NCBI RefSeq assembly: GCF_037975245.1
Contig: NC_092569.1
Coordinates: forward strand, 33,127,668-33,191,667
DNA from: Apostichopus japonicus
Lineage: Eukaryota; Echinodermata; Holothuroidea; Aspidochirotida; Stichopodidae
Length of the DNA: 64,000 nucleotides
Direction of reading: 5' to 3'
Position 1 is the stretch's first letter; every line of letters begins with the position of its first letter. Of the stretch, positions 22,714 to 33,754 are shown piece after piece. The notes under the pieces are model-generated. The model had not been told where the DNA came from. It worked only from the letters and a program-made list of their open reading frames with translations, and did not search any database. The position numbers were made by a program, and so were the translations under genes.

Positions 22714-23613
22714 TTAACTTAACAGAATGTTTGTAAATGTCTCGTTTTGATGGAGAACCTCCTTATTGTAAAACTTCGCAAACGTTTTTTCTGACTTCCA
22801 TCCAGCAACTTTTAATATTTCTTCGATCGGCACACTCCTAGAGTAGGCGGCTGAAGTTGATGCGGCCCTTGTACTATGAGCGGAAAATGTTTTAGTATCA
22901 ACTCCGGACAAATCCAAGACCAGCTTGATCCATCTTGCAAGCGTGTCACGAGAAACTGCAGCATGCGGTTTTACATAACTAATAAATAGTTTTGAGCAAC
23001 TACCTCTTAGGTTCTTTGTTTGTTTGAGATAGAACTCTAATACTTTCACAACACTAATCGATTGATCTTCTTGAAAGTCTCTTAGTACAACTTTTATCGG
23101 ACCAGATCCAGGTCGTGATTGTTTGATCTGGTCAGGGATCGTAAAGACAAAAGTACTGCCATCCCCATGCACTGTGGAGATATCTAATAGCTGCAAGGTT
23201 TGTAATCTTTGAGCGGAAACTAGTGCCACTAAAGTAACCAGTTTCAGTGTTAGCATCTTCATAGAAAGTGAACTTAAAGGATGAAGGCCTCTTAAATACC
23301 TTAACACTATTGAAACATCCCAAATGTTATCGTACCGACATGAAGGCGGTCTTAGATGATAAACTCCCTTTATAAATCTTGATACCAAAGGATGGTTGCC
23401 TATGGTATTATCAGAATCCCTCATAATTATTGATGAAAGAGCACACCGTGCGGTGTTCAAAGAACTATAACCGAGTCCGGAATTGAATAGGTGGGTAAGG
23501 AATGTTACTACATCCGTCAAAGACGGTCGAAACATATCCACCTCCCTTTGAATACAAAACTGTCCCCACTTTCTGTGGAAACCTGCATATTGTTTTGTGT
23601 TCCTTTTCGCCAT
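22714..23613 (-). CDS. DIRS tyrosine recombinase
   Basis: 299 residues, starting MAKRNTKQYAGFHRKWGQFC. An N-terminal SAM-like DNA-binding half (about 1-95) is followed by the catalytic domain. Active-site residues seen by eye: Arg136 (VSAQRLQ), His246-x-x-Arg249 (FSAHSTRAA), Trp272 in AGWKSEKTF and the nucleophile Tyr282 (KFYNKEV). This fits the YR family of DIRS elements, which joins the circular DNA copy to the chromosome. Its start overlaps the end of the RT/RNase H frame by about 150 nt in another frame. The frame is intact, so the enzyme could still be functional. Confidence 0.9.
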   Translation of the reverse strand: MAKRNTKQYAGFHRKWGQFCIQREVDMFRPSLTDVVTFLTHLFNSGLGYSSLNTARCALSSIIMRDSDNTIGNHPLVSRFIKGVYHLRPPSCRYDNIWDVSIVLRYLRGLHPLSSLSMKMLTLKLVTLVALVSAQRLQTLQLLDISTVHGDGSTFVFTIPDQIKQSRPGSGPIKVVLRDFQEDQSISVVKVLEFYLKQTKNLRGSCSKLFISYVKPHAAVSRDTLARWIKLVLDLSGVDTKTFSAHSTRAASTSAAYSRSVPIEEILKVAGWKSEKTFAKFYNKEVLHQNETFTNILLS

Positions 23614-25560
23614 GATGAAATGATAATTTTGCTAGATTCTGGTGAAAATCCTTGCATTCGGAGTGCCTCCCCGACAAGCGGCAAGCCAGAAGCCGCAGTT
23701 TGGGGCAAAGCGGATGTCGAATTGTATCTCCCGGAAGTACCAGCATGTCCAACCTCTGTGGAATAATAATTGGATTTGCGGTAAGAAGAGACACCAAAGT
23801 TGTATACCAAGGTTGGGAAGGCCAATCTGGCACAATAACAATTCCATATGCCTCATCTATTTTTATTTTTTGTATCATTTTGCCAATGAGACTAAAAGGG
23901 GGAAAGGCATAAAAATAAAAGGCTTTCCAATTTACCGAAAAGGCGTCCACAAAACATGCCTTTGAATCTGGCTTCCATGATGCATATGTATCTATTTGTT
24001 TGTTAAATTTTGATGCGAATAAATCTATGCTAGGGTATCCAAACCTAGCTACAATATCACCAAAAAACTTTGGTTGCAACATCCACTCGGTATGATGTTT
24101 CTGTGGACGTGATAATTTGTCCGCTACTACATTGTCTTTCCCTGGTAAAAAGGCAGCAGAAATCCAAATATTCCGTTCAATTGCCCATAACCAGATAGCC
24201 TTAGCAACCAAATTAGACTGCATGGAATGCGAGCCTCCCATGTTATTAACATATGCTACAGCTGTTGTATTATCTGACTGGATACGAATGTGGATATCCT
24301 TGGAGCCTAAACACAGCTTTTTCAACGCTTGTAGAATAGCTTTTAATTCCAGTACATTTATATGTAAACTCTGCTCTTGTGGGTTCCACACGCCCGACGC
24401 TTGCGCATGCGGCCTAAGTGTAACAGCACCCCACCCAAATAGGGATGCATCAGTTTGAATGATTAGAAGTGGGTCCGGAATCAAAATTTCCCGGTAGTTC
24501 CCTTTCAAATGCTCCTCCCACCAAGATAACTCTTCTAATGCTTGGGATGAGAGTAAAATTGGACTGTCAAAGTTACCAAAATTACGTTGGAGAGCCGAAG
24601 TTTTTTCCCTCTCTAAAAACCTATAAAAGAGGGGGCCATGTCGCACCCCTGGGAAGAGAGACACAAGGTAGCCAATAACAGCTGCTACCTCCCTCACCGA
24701 AGGTGTGAATTTCTGTTTTAACCTGGAAATATGACCCAGAACCTCAATTATCTTGTTTGATGTTGGCCGAACTGTCATTTCTGTTGAATTCAACATGAAC
24801 CCTAAATAAATTAGTTCTCTGGATGGTTTCAATATTGATTTCTTAGTGTGAACAATGAAACCTAGCTCTTGAAATAAGCTGACTGTTTGCTGAACAGCAC
24901 TTAAGCAGTCTTCATAACTATTCGCTAGTAAAAATGAATCGTCAATATACCCCATACAATCAACTCCTTGTTTCCGCAAATAGGCAAACAAGGGTTTCAG
25001 CAATTTCGTAAAAACCCTTGGGGCTGACGTAATGCCCATTGGCAAGCAAGTAAACTGAAACAGCTCATTTTTCCATCGAAAACGCAAAAATTTTCTGAAG
25101 CAATTATATACTGGAACCGAATAGTATGCATCTTTTAAATCCACAGAAGCCATATAGCAGTTCTTATGCATTAACTTTAAAGCTGATGCCAAGGAATCCA
25201 TTTTGAAATGGTGATACCGGATATGCAAATTTAATCTTCTGAGATTAAATATAACTCTATTTGAACCATCTTTTTTGGGAATAACAAAAATGTATTAAAC
25301 ATATTTCCCCTGGGTATGCGTCACCCGTTCTATTACACATTTGGAGAGTAACTTTTCTATTTCATCTTGAATAATACTCATTTCGGCTATTGTACGTTTT
25401 GGTTGTAACGGTGGTCTCAACTGAAATGGCTCTTGGTCCTTAAATTCGATTTTGTATCCTGTTACCCACTCAAGGATAGTTTTATCAGATGTCAACTCCC
25501 GCCACCTTGGCAAGCAGTTTTTTTTATTCTACCACCTATGGCTTCTGTTGATATTAACTG
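23465..25560 (-). pseudogene. DIRS reverse transcriptase / RNase H polyprotein, interrupted
   Basis: The RT starts near EWVTGYKIEFKDQEPFQLRP; palm motifs follow: VDLKDAYYSVPV, LPMGITSAPRVFTK and the catalytic YIDD (CMGYIDDSF). RNase H follows, with QTDASLFGWG, the LELKAI region, QSDNTTAVAYVNN and LPGKDNVVADKLSR. After it come about 150 residues of the family's C-terminal region, including IDLFASKFN, ending LACRLSG before the overlap with the recombinase frame. Two lesions: a TAA codon at 25295-25297, just before YIFVIPKKDG, and an A8 run near 25517-25524 where nine would keep the upstream frame. The second could instead be a frameshift site. The copy is probably inactive. Confidence 0.85.
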
Positions 25561-25595
25561 AAAATCATTAACAACATATTCCTTACCTCGACAAT

Positions 25596-26687
25596 CTAAT
25601 GTCTTGGTTGTTTTGGGGGTCGGTAGTGGTTCATTTGTCCTCTGGCACGTTTGTTGCCCACCATGCCACGGTCTAAAAAATGACCAGACCCTCTAGAGAA
25701 TCCTCTGCCACGAAATGTACCACGTGTGTAAGGTGGCCTTGAACCTCTGCCTCTCCCCCGATTTGCCGTACATATACGTGCGGACACTCGGTTAGCCTCA
25801 GCTATGTCTCTTAATTTTTGGGATACATCATCACCCATCAACATTGTAGTAACTGGATTTGACCGGTTACACAGATTTCTATACTCTAGTCTCAAATCTG
25901 GTCTGATTAACTCACGCCGAAAATGGTTGAGTTCCATGTTCGCACTGCCCAATAGTGCCAGCGCATCTGTGATCTTAATAAGCGTTGCTTGAGTGCCCAT
26001 TTTTTCTCTCGTTGACAAAATGTCATCCATTAAGGTTGTTAATGCTGTAATTGCCTTAATATTACAAACTTGCATTTTTTGGAGCTTCACATCTGACGCT
26101 CTTGTATTGTTACGAAGGCCATTCCAAATGACCTCATTTATCTGAGTTGTCTGCAGCATTTCTAAATTAGCTGGCATATCATATTTGACCAATAACCCTT
26201 TGAGCTTGGTTTCTGCCAGGCGTTGTTTTAATACATTATCCACTAATGTTTTAACTCTGTCATCGACAGATTTTCCTGGTTTCTTTTCTAGTTCTAAGAA
26301 CGCCACAAGGTCCTGAAACAATGCATCGTTATCTGCAGTAGCTGGGTTTGCCCCTTCCGGAGACAAGGGTGAATTGTTGACCTCATATATCGAGTCCTCA
26401 GGCAACAAATCATACACTGCTTCAAGGTCTAAATTCCTGCAGCTGGAGCTGCTTTCATTTTGTGACTCAAGTAGCTTTGAATTTGTGTCTTTCCCTAACA
26501 CCTTGTTACTCAATACTTGAATTTGGTTCTGCATTGCTAAAATTGCATCTTTCATATCAAAACTTTGAGTAGTTTCAGTTGAGGGAATTAATCGGGATGT
26601 ACCTGAGCCACCTGGCGCATCCAAAACCCCAGACATCTCATCCTCGTCAATAAGGGACATAATATCATCCTCACAAGTATTAGCCAT
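25596..26687 (-). CDS. DIRS gag-like protein
   Basis: 364 residues from MANTCEDDIMSLIDEDEM; this ATG is preferred to the in-frame one 24 codons upstream, which falls in leader sequence. An acidic N-terminus is followed by a helical middle region (LVDNVLKQRLAETKLKGLL, ELNHFRRELIRPDLR) and a Gly/Arg-rich tail (RGRGRGSRPPYTRGTFRGRG) of the RGG type that binds nucleic acid. No zinc knuckle is present, as is common in DIRS gag-like proteins. The frame is intact. Assignment rests on position before RT and on the tail. Confidence 0.75.
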   Translation of the reverse strand: MANTCEDDIMSLIDEDEMSGVLDAPGGSGTSRLIPSTETTQSFDMKDAILAMQNQIQVLSNKVLGKDTNSKLLESQNESSSSCRNLDLEAVYDLLPEDSIYEVNNSPLSPEGANPATADNDALFQDLVAFLELEKKPGKSVDDRVKTLVDNVLKQRLAETKLKGLLVKYDMPANLEMLQTTQINEVIWNGLRNNTRASDVKLQKMQVCNIKAITALTTLMDDILSTREKMGTQATLIKITDALALLGSANMELNHFRRELIRPDLRLEYRNLCNRSNPVTTMLMGDDVSQKLRDIAEANRVSARICTANRGRGRGSRPPYTRGTFRGRGFSRGSGHFLDRGMVGNKRARGQMNHYRPPKQPRH

Positions 26688-26783
26688 GATTTTGAATGTT
26701 AAACCATTCAAGAGGGGTAGATAGTCTAAATATAACTTTGCTTTAAATTCCCTATTCACCCGGAACAGGAGAACACGTTTGCA

Positions 26784-26945
26784 ATCTCACCCGGAGATTA
26801 AAATGCACGTTTTATTGTATTAGCTACAGCCTCAGGTAGGCTAAATCTTAACGTTAACTTTCTGCTGCAATCTCACCCGGAAATTGCTTTATAGGCTAAG
26901 CGTAGAGCATATAGCCTCTAATCTGTAATCGCACCCGGCGATTTA
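26784..26945 (-). repeat. Three spaced copies of a short palindromic motif in the DIRS leader
   Basis: CAATCTCACCCGGAGATT and two variants (CAATCTCACCCGGAAATT, TAATCGCACCCGGCGATT) occur about 70-90 bp apart, each preceded by ctgc, ctgt or ttgc. Each is an inverted repeat around ACCCG. They lie between the ORFs and the right end; binding or structural roles are speculation. Confidence 0.6.
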
Positions 26946-27392
26946 ACCAACGCTTGACTCAAAATAATGGGCAACACAACAAGAACTCACCAAGTTCAAC
27001 TGCACGAATTCAAAGTCAGTGTGCCACACACTGACGTTAATAGCCGAGACGATTCCCGAGACGAATTGTAGCGAGGCGTTTACCTTCAGAGGCAGAGGTT
27101 AAAAGAACTACAGTATACCAACGTTCCAACAGTATACACTACTAGTACTACACTGCCGTGCAGAACAAAACAACAAATATTTTTCTTATTCTTTCAATAC
27201 TCAATAGCGCACCACGAAGTACGCCAGGATTACGTAACAGTATATAAACATATAGACAATCTGCATTCCAGGAAGGAAAGCACCGAATTATCTAACAGTA
27301 TAACACTAAGCCTATTCAGGAGCCGGGAGAACCGCTGTAGACGGTCCTTCCACGGCAAGGTGAAGTTAAACACTGAGTGGTGAATTAGACGA

Positions 27393-27434
27393 TCTCATGG
27401 GAGACCGACCTCTGTATGTTACGTAAGAGATAAT
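27393..27434. repeat. DIRS right inverted terminal repeat
   Basis: Ends ttacgtaagagataat; reverse complement of the left end. Confidence 0.85.
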
Positions 27435-28096
27435 ATTGCTTTATGAAAGTCAACACACTTTGCCCTGTTATTAATACATATACATTTGATTAGAAGAGGA
27501 AAATAAACAAGATATGCGATTTTTTAACAATAAGTAAGACATGTTATCTTTGCTTCTAGAGAAATAAGAATATAATTAAATACAATCAACGCCAAAAATT
27601 AACAACAAGAACAACGGAAAACACATAAAATAAGTGGCTTCGAGTCACCAGCTTTTACAAATCGGAAATTACTCATTTCCCTCGTCTTTTCCGATAAAGA
27701 ATATGTATAAGAAAAGCGGTGACTTATCTGTTACTACTACAAATTGAGAAACGATGAAAGTAGCCAAATATTTAAAACGTGTACAGATGAAACAATGGAA
27801 TTATTTAAATAAAATAAGTAAAATGTTCCGGACTACAATAAACGAATTACCTGTACTTGGATTAAAAACAAAGTCTTTGAAACAACGTGTTTCCAATATT
27901 GTGTAAATATTGCATCATTATTTCCCTTTTGAGAATGACTCATATTGATTTTCTTAATCCACCTTGATGAAGTTTGTGGAATGCTTCATCCTTAAATCTG
28001 GTATGTTTTGATACAAGAAAATGTTTCGTAAGTTTCTCATTTACTGATATGAAGATTTCGCTAACTACAATGTATTATCTTCTTTCTTCATTCTAG
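27435..28096 (+). other. Remainder of gene B intron 4
   Basis: AT-rich intron sequence leading to the acceptor ttctag at 28096. No other feature seen. Confidence 0.6.
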
Positions 28097-28353
28097 ATTA
28101 TGACCGCATGGCTTATCATCGAAACATGTCCTTCTCTATCTGGGACAGGGATAATGACAGGTATAGTAGTGATAACTGTACATCTTATGATCATGGTGCG
28201 TGGTGGTTCAATGCTTGTTATCACTCTCACCTCAACGGTCTCTACTTCGACAGCCATGACTCTCACAAGACCATTTCTTGGTATGACCTTCCTGGTGGGC
28301 GATATTACATCAAATATACAGAAATGAAACTACGCCCCGTTTCCGCGAGATAG
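28097..28353 (+). CDS. Gene B exon 5: FReD P subdomain
   Basis: Reads YDRMAYHRNMSFSIWDRDND with the calcium loop DRDNDRYSSDNC, then AWWFNACYHSHLNGLY and a short C-terminal KYTEMKLRPVSAR before TAG. It is a standard-size P part with the usual two cysteines. The calcium site and pocket residues look complete. Confidence 0.85.
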
Positions 28354-28569
28354 TTAGAAAGAAGAGGAATTCATGTAAACAAGTAGAATCTTCTCAAAAT
28401 ATGTTTTGCGGATATCCATTAACAAATTTCTAAACCTTACTGTTCCACAAAAAAACTATGCGACACAGACAATCGAATTCGATTATACTGAAAAGCTTCG
28501 TGTATTAACTTCACATTATTCATATTTAATAAGCTATAACTCTGTCAAAAGATTTAGAAACCTATCGAA

Positions 28570-28575
28570 AATAAA
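28570..28575 (+). terminator. Candidate poly(A) signal of gene B
   Basis: AATAAA about 220 bases after the stop codon. It lies in AT-rich DNA, so chance is not excluded. Confidence 0.4.
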
Positions 28576-28594
28576 TATGAAAAAATAACCCTTT

Positions 28595-29250
28595 TTATTG
28601 TATACTTGTCTTCATTGTTTTTGAAAGTTAATGATTTTTTCAACAAAACTAAAATAATGTGTAACGATCTTTATCTATGTTTTATGTACTTTGATTCACA
28701 TCAGCAAAACTGAAAATTGTTGAAACTGTTTGCACTATTTCATCATATATCCCATTTAAGAGTGTAGAGTAACTTTGTATCAATTAAGACTTGAAAGACC
28801 TAAGACATTGCAGCGAGTTGTTAAGGCCTGGTAAATACAGTTAATAGTTCTTTCAATATCTTAAATAATATAACTTATACATGCTTCAAATCAACATGAT
28901 CATCATCTTACGTATAAAAGAAATAAAAGCAATATGTATTAACATTCTTACAATTACAAATTTCTTTGGGCTAGAGATTTTTTTTAAATGAGTATCTTAC
29001 AATACTCCCATTTTGTCTTCCTGTTAGTGACCCCAAATACATAAACAACGCTTTATGCCTTCGATGGTTAATATCAACAGCCATAAGTTCAAGTGGGTAA
29101 GGGTGTTTGATGTATGGAAGCATACTGAATCGAAAGCGTCACAAACGTGTTTGTACTGTTCAAATGTGTGTGGTTTGGGGCCATTTTCTATGAGCATGAG
29201 GTATAGTGTAGAACTACATTGTACTGTCTAAATAAATATATATACATATA

Positions 29251-29320
<70 letters not shown>

Positions 29321-29385
29321 TATATATATATATATATAAATATATATATACATGTATATATATACATATATATGTATATATATAT

Positions 29386-29419
<34 letters not shown>

Positions 29420-29525
29420 ATAGTTTAGAATTTATTATTTATATATAATATATATATATAAATAAATATATATATATATATAAATATATATATACATGTA
29501 TATATATACATATATATGTATATAT

Positions 29526-29583
<58 letters not shown>

Positions 29584-30240
29584 TAGAATTTATTATTTAG
29601 ACATGGTTTATATTCGTCTGAATAATACATTGCCGCGTTTAAATATCATTTCTGATCGGATGGAATTTCCTTTCAGTCTTTTCCTTTTAATACGTCATGG
29701 GAGAAAGTTGATCAGAAAGTTATTGGCAGCTGCGTACTAGAATAATACACACAGACTTTTATTAACGTCATGATCACATGACATCATCCGATAGAAGGTA
29801 ATATAACTTTAAGAAAACAAAGATAAAAGCGTTTGTGGTCTGACACAGGCGTTCGCAACGATATGGTAAACTTCGTATTACCATTTGGATATCTGACCTT
29901 GTGACCTCTTCAAATCTCCTCAGAATGTTAATTTACCGCGTTTACACTCACATAAATATCACTTTACTGTTCTGCAAACTTTGTAGCTCTGAACTTGTAT
30001 AAGGTACCTCAACTGCGTCTACCAATTGAAAAATAGTTAAAGGGTTTCATTATTGGAAATTTATTCGAGAAAACTTGACCATCTACTACTTATGAACAAA
30101 AGTCTTGTAATCAAACAACTAACGATTTATGAACAATGTTTTTAACCATCGTCGTCAGTTTGACTTTATGGGACACCGTTTTCCATGTCGTGAAACACAC
30201 ACAGACGTCATTGTATGAACCATTCAGGAAAACCCCAACT
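28595..30240. repeat. Segmental duplication D, copy 1 (3' of gene B)
   Basis: The block is similar to 33755-34495 plus 37876-38430. Shared words include gttaatgattttttcaac, gggctagagatttttttta and tgggagaaagttgatcag. Copy 2 is split by the Penelope/LINE insertion within the TA tract. No gene. Confidence 0.85.
29232..29600. repeat. TA-rich microsatellite with a duplicated block of about 150 bp
   Basis: (TA)n with interspersed TAAA and TACATG units. Two blocks each end in tagtttagaatttattattta (29420 and 29580), showing an internal tandem duplication. Confidence 0.85.
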
Positions 30241-30284
30241 ATAAATTTGAATTTTGAAGCAGTTGTAACCGCCTATAATAAGGA

Positions 30285-30995
30285 ACACCCTTTAAGGAAC
30301 TAATCATCATAGTATCCCTCCTCTGGACCTTTTCAAGTACTTCCTTATCCTTAGCAAAATATGGGTTCCAAGCCTACACAGCATACTCCAGATGAGGCCT
30401 AACCAACTGCTTATAAAGCCTAACTACTATGTCCTCTTTCAGAAAACTGAAGTTCCTCTTTATCATACCTATAAAATCCTACTACCTCTTTAAGCAGCTT
30501 CAAGACAAAGGTTATAAGATTGCAGAGATGAGTCAATGTAGATAACTAGGTCTCTTTCAACAAAGACCTCATGTAACTCCACACCATTTAAGATTGTAGG
30601 TATACTTTTGGTTACTACTACCAATAAGCATCACCTTGCATGTATCGTTATTAAAAGCATTTGCCATCCCTGAGACCAGTAAAAACCATATTCAAATCCG
30701 TTTGAAATTTCTCAGCATAGCTTTTGGAAGAGACCTCAGAATACAGTTTGGTGTCATCAGTAAACTTCTTAGCTGTACACAAAATATCTCCGTCAATGTC
30801 ATTGATATAGGCAACAAACAACAAGGGACCCAAAACAGACCCTTGTGGAACCCCACTAGTGACGTCCTGTCAAGAAGAAGCACAGCCTTTAAATTACCAC
30901 CCTCTGTTTCTTATTACCAAGCCAATTCTCGATCCAAGACAGTAAATTCCCATTGTCTGGGGAATAAGCGGTGAAGGCCGTATTCAACTGTGTTC
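30285..30995 (-). pseudogene. CR1/jockey-like LINE reverse transcriptase fragment, degenerate
   Basis: On the minus strand, with frame changes, the sequence reads GPLLFVAYINDIDGDI, then KFTDDTKLYSEV (family FADD box) and further on LYKQLVRPHLEYAV, AWNPYF and EKVQRR. These are the palm and thumb motifs of a CR1/jockey-type RT. The ends are ragged, and there is no endonuclease or tail. Confidence 0.8.
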
Positions 30996-32002
30996 TGGAA
31001 AGCAACTTTCAGTGACGGATTCATTGCGTGGAGTAGTTTATTCCCATTCAAAGTTGGTTATGTACGTGATAATGTAGGCTAAGATATAGAGCGTTACAGG
31101 AACATTGTTGGGTTATTTCTTGTCATGAAAATGCCAGATGAGAAGTAAGGTTAGTCTGACAAATTGCAATTACTGAGTTTTTCTAACCGGAAATATGCTG
31201 ACAACATGGCGAGTGATGGAATTTTCTTTGAATGTGTCTATTATAGTATTATAATGTTAGGTATTAATCCACAGTGACTTATACGACACTGATGTGGGTA
31301 CAGCTATGATAGTGTATGTTGTCTCATAACCATGTTCCACTTTCCACCAGGTTGTTACCAACTTCATTCCGCTACGCAACAGATTATCTCCTATACTGCG
31401 ATGTAATTTATGTGTTTCAGGGCGCCGTAACAATGCCTGGAATATTTCTTTTCACCAATGCCTCTTTTATTCGTACGATGTCACGACATTTTGTTTATGT
31501 GATCGTATTAAGACAAATGACGACGATAAAGTCATTACTGTTGATAAACATTTCATCTCCCTCCTATACAAAAAAGATCATTGGTCATTATGGCATGTGA
31601 GTTAACAACCTTTCTGTTAAAGCGTATATTTTAATGGCGAGATAACGGTTGCTATAATGTAATGAACTAGCTATTGTGAGCTGACCTTAATTAATATCAA
31701 TGATTTTTTCTTCAGTAAATGAGTAAATTGTGACAAACAATACATAATTATGTAATTAGCAATTTTCTGGAGTCTCTTTTATTCATTTTTTGTTGAAATT
31801 TCGACAAATGCACACTGTTGCAAATGCACACTCTTACGCAAATCCAAATAAGAGGAATGAGTAGCTTTCTTTCTTCGCGTATGTCATATCCTCAAAATAA
31901 CAGCATGCATAAATATCAGTATTTACTTTCTGAACATCCTACCTACGGAGCTTGCAGCAGCCATCATAACAGAGTTCCTTCTCTACAAAACTATGAACAA
32001 TT
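30996..32002. other. No gene seen
   Basis: Open frames here are short and show no recognisable domain. Nothing more can be supported. Confidence 0.5.
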
Positions 32003-32239
32003 TTGGATGATGTCAGAACATTAAAGTTCTCCTCAGTCTTGTCAAATTTTTGCTTGTTGCGTGAGATGTATCGCGTTAAACTTAGAACTCTCCATTCTGT
32101 TGTCAGTCTTGTTCTGGTTCACTTCATTCCAAAAGTCTCATTATTTCACAAAGAAAGAAAGAAGTTGACATATCTGTGTTTGATCATCTTTGGTGCTTTT
32201 CTGCAAGAGTTGGTTTTCTCTGAGACATCTGGACAGATG
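32003..32239 (+). pseudogene. Orphan FREP first exon, start codon lost
   Basis: Bases 32010-32239 resemble 16440-16666 (leader plus exon 1 of gene B). From 32159 the frame reads KKLTYLCLIIFGAFLQELVF and ends GQM at donor gtaagt (32240), in the same phase. The codon aligned with gene B's ATG is AAG (32159-32161). An in-frame ATG at 32066 could still start a longer product. No FReD exon follows before the next FREP gene, so it is a relic of a deleted paralog or an unused exon. Confidence 0.7.
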
Positions 32240-33249
32240 GTAAGTTTACATACATTTCACGGTTTTTATCATTGTCGTCAAGGCTTGGTAAATGTGAAAT
32301 TCTGCTTCAATTATTGCCAGATAATTCTTTGCTTTCTCCTGACATTATCTTTGACTTATTTTCAGCTCATTCATATAATTCTGCAGATTTTTATTCTTTC
32401 TGCAATCATGTTGGATATTGACTGTAACGTCAGTAAATGTCGTATTAAGAACATTATAGGCACCCACCTATAAGCTTTGGTGAAACCGTAAACAATAAAG
32501 CCAAGATAGATGTGTGTTTTTATTCAACCTGGTATCCTTTCCAACACTAGCAAAACAACCTTAACATTTGCGTTGGAATCAAAGCATTATTAAAATTCCC
32601 CGTTTAACGATTGTGGTAAATCTAGCCCATTCACCTCATTATAAAATACTTCATCATATTTTCTTCAAAGTACATTAAATTATGACTGATTTTTTGTTGT
32701 TGAAAATTACTAAGTTGATAACAATTGTTTTGAAAAAGGGAAATGAAGTCAAGAAGATCAGTGCAAATCAATTTGATAAAAAGACAAATAGTTCGTTTGA
32801 AGCGATTAGACCCTTTTCTTTTCGTAATACTGTATCTAACGATTTCTGAGTCACTAGTAATTTGATAAGATTTATTACAGTGTTATTCCTCTTGTCATTT
32901 TAAATGGAGAGCAAGTTAAATTTGGCATGAAAGTACGTCGTAAAATAACCCCCAAATCACTAAAACGTATCATGAAGCTCGTTCCGTAACCTGTATATTG
33001 TTAACAAAATTCGTAATTAAAATTTCACATCATACAAACAAACTCTACGTGATATTCACTCTTAGTTAGAAATTATAAGATGTAAATACTGCAGAACAGA
33101 AATGTAGAGATATTTTGCAAATTCTAATTTGTTGAGAAATATTTTATATTGCTAGTTGTATTTAGTATACCTGATTGTACGTTTACTTCCACACTTTGTA
33201 CGGATTTAGAACTTTCTTGTGTGATTCTAATCATTTTATTTAAATTCAT
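32240..33249. other. No gene seen
   Basis: AT-rich sequence with no recognisable exon or repeat. Confidence 0.5.
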
Positions 33250-33560
33250 AGGCGTAGGAGGCGGGGGGGGGGGCTGGGGGGGCTGCAGCCCCCCAACCAA
33301 AATTTTTGGTGAAAATTCGGGCAATAGGCTGATAATTTTTCGGGCACCTACTGAAAGAATAAAAATTTGCAGTGTGTTTTTCAATTTGTTTTGGTGAAAA
33401 TTCGGGCAATATGCTGATAATTTTTCGGGCACCTACTGAAAGAATAAACATTTGTAGTGTGTTTTTCAATTTGTGTTGGTGAAAATTCGGGCAGTATGCT
33501 GATAATTTTTCGGGCACCTACTGAAAGAAGAATAATTTGCAATGTGTTTTTTCAATGGTT
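33250..33560. repeat. Three 85-bp tandem repeats next to a poly-G tract
   Basis: After the G-rich start (gcggggggggggggct) the unit ggtgaaaattcgggcaat...cacctactgaaagaat recurs at about 33308, 33393 and 33478, an exact 85-bp period. The long open frames on both strands come from the repeat. Confidence 0.85.
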
Positions 33561-33675
33561 AAACTGATATTATGATTGTAACGACTTCGCCAATAATTAT
33601 AACCAATATGGAAGGGTAATAACACGGAAAATATAGCCAGAATTTTTCTTGCGCTTTGCGGGCGTTCAACATCTT

Positions 33676-33754
33676 AATGTGCATATAGGCATTTATCGGT
33701 TATTTGCATATGATTTCCGTAATAACCGATGAATGCCTATATGATATGCACATT
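33676..33754. repeat. 79-bp hairpin (palindromic MITE-like)
   Basis: Arms aatgtgcatataggcat and atgcctatatgatatgcacatt, with tcggttatt/aataaccga between them, pair around a 16-base loop. It sits exactly where similarity to segment D begins. Confidence 0.75.

Larger units (their letters stand above)
22299..27434 (-). mobile_element. DIRS-type tyrosine-recombinase retrotransposon
   Basis: The element is 5136 bp with 42-bp inverted ends (22299-22340 and 27393-27434) that match almost perfectly. On the minus strand it carries gag-like, RT/RNase H and tyrosine recombinase frames in overlapping order, as in metazoan DIRS elements, which integrate through a circular intermediate with a tyrosine recombinase rather than an integrase. 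No target-site duplication is seen, as expected for the class. The RT frame carries one in-frame stop and a probable one-base slip in an A run, while gag and recombinase are open. It lies in the last intron of gene B, in the antisense orientation. Confidence 0.9.
16586..28353 (+). pseudogene. FREP gene B: signal peptide plus one fibrinogen domain, frameshifted in exon 4
   Basis: Five exons (16586-16666, 20005-20062, 20531-20700, 21065-21339, 28097-28353) have gt/ag borders and compatible phases. They would encode a secreted ficolin-like lectin of about 278 residues if exon 4 lacked 4 bases. The layout is signal peptide, short polar linker, FReD A, B and P subdomains. Exon 4 contains TGCATGC where the frame needs TGC, and the resulting reading stops at 21167-21169. 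All other exons are open, so the lesion may be recent, allelic or a sequencing error. The last intron is 6.8 kb because a DIRS retrotransposon and a related palindrome inserted in it; spliced out, these need not have harmed the gene. The P subdomain is of ordinary size, unlike genes A and C. Confidence 0.8.

Noticed and set aside
23491-23965. Plus-strand open frames across the DIRS element
   Set aside because: They are antisense to the RT/RNase H and recombinase frames, which carry clear catalytic motifs.
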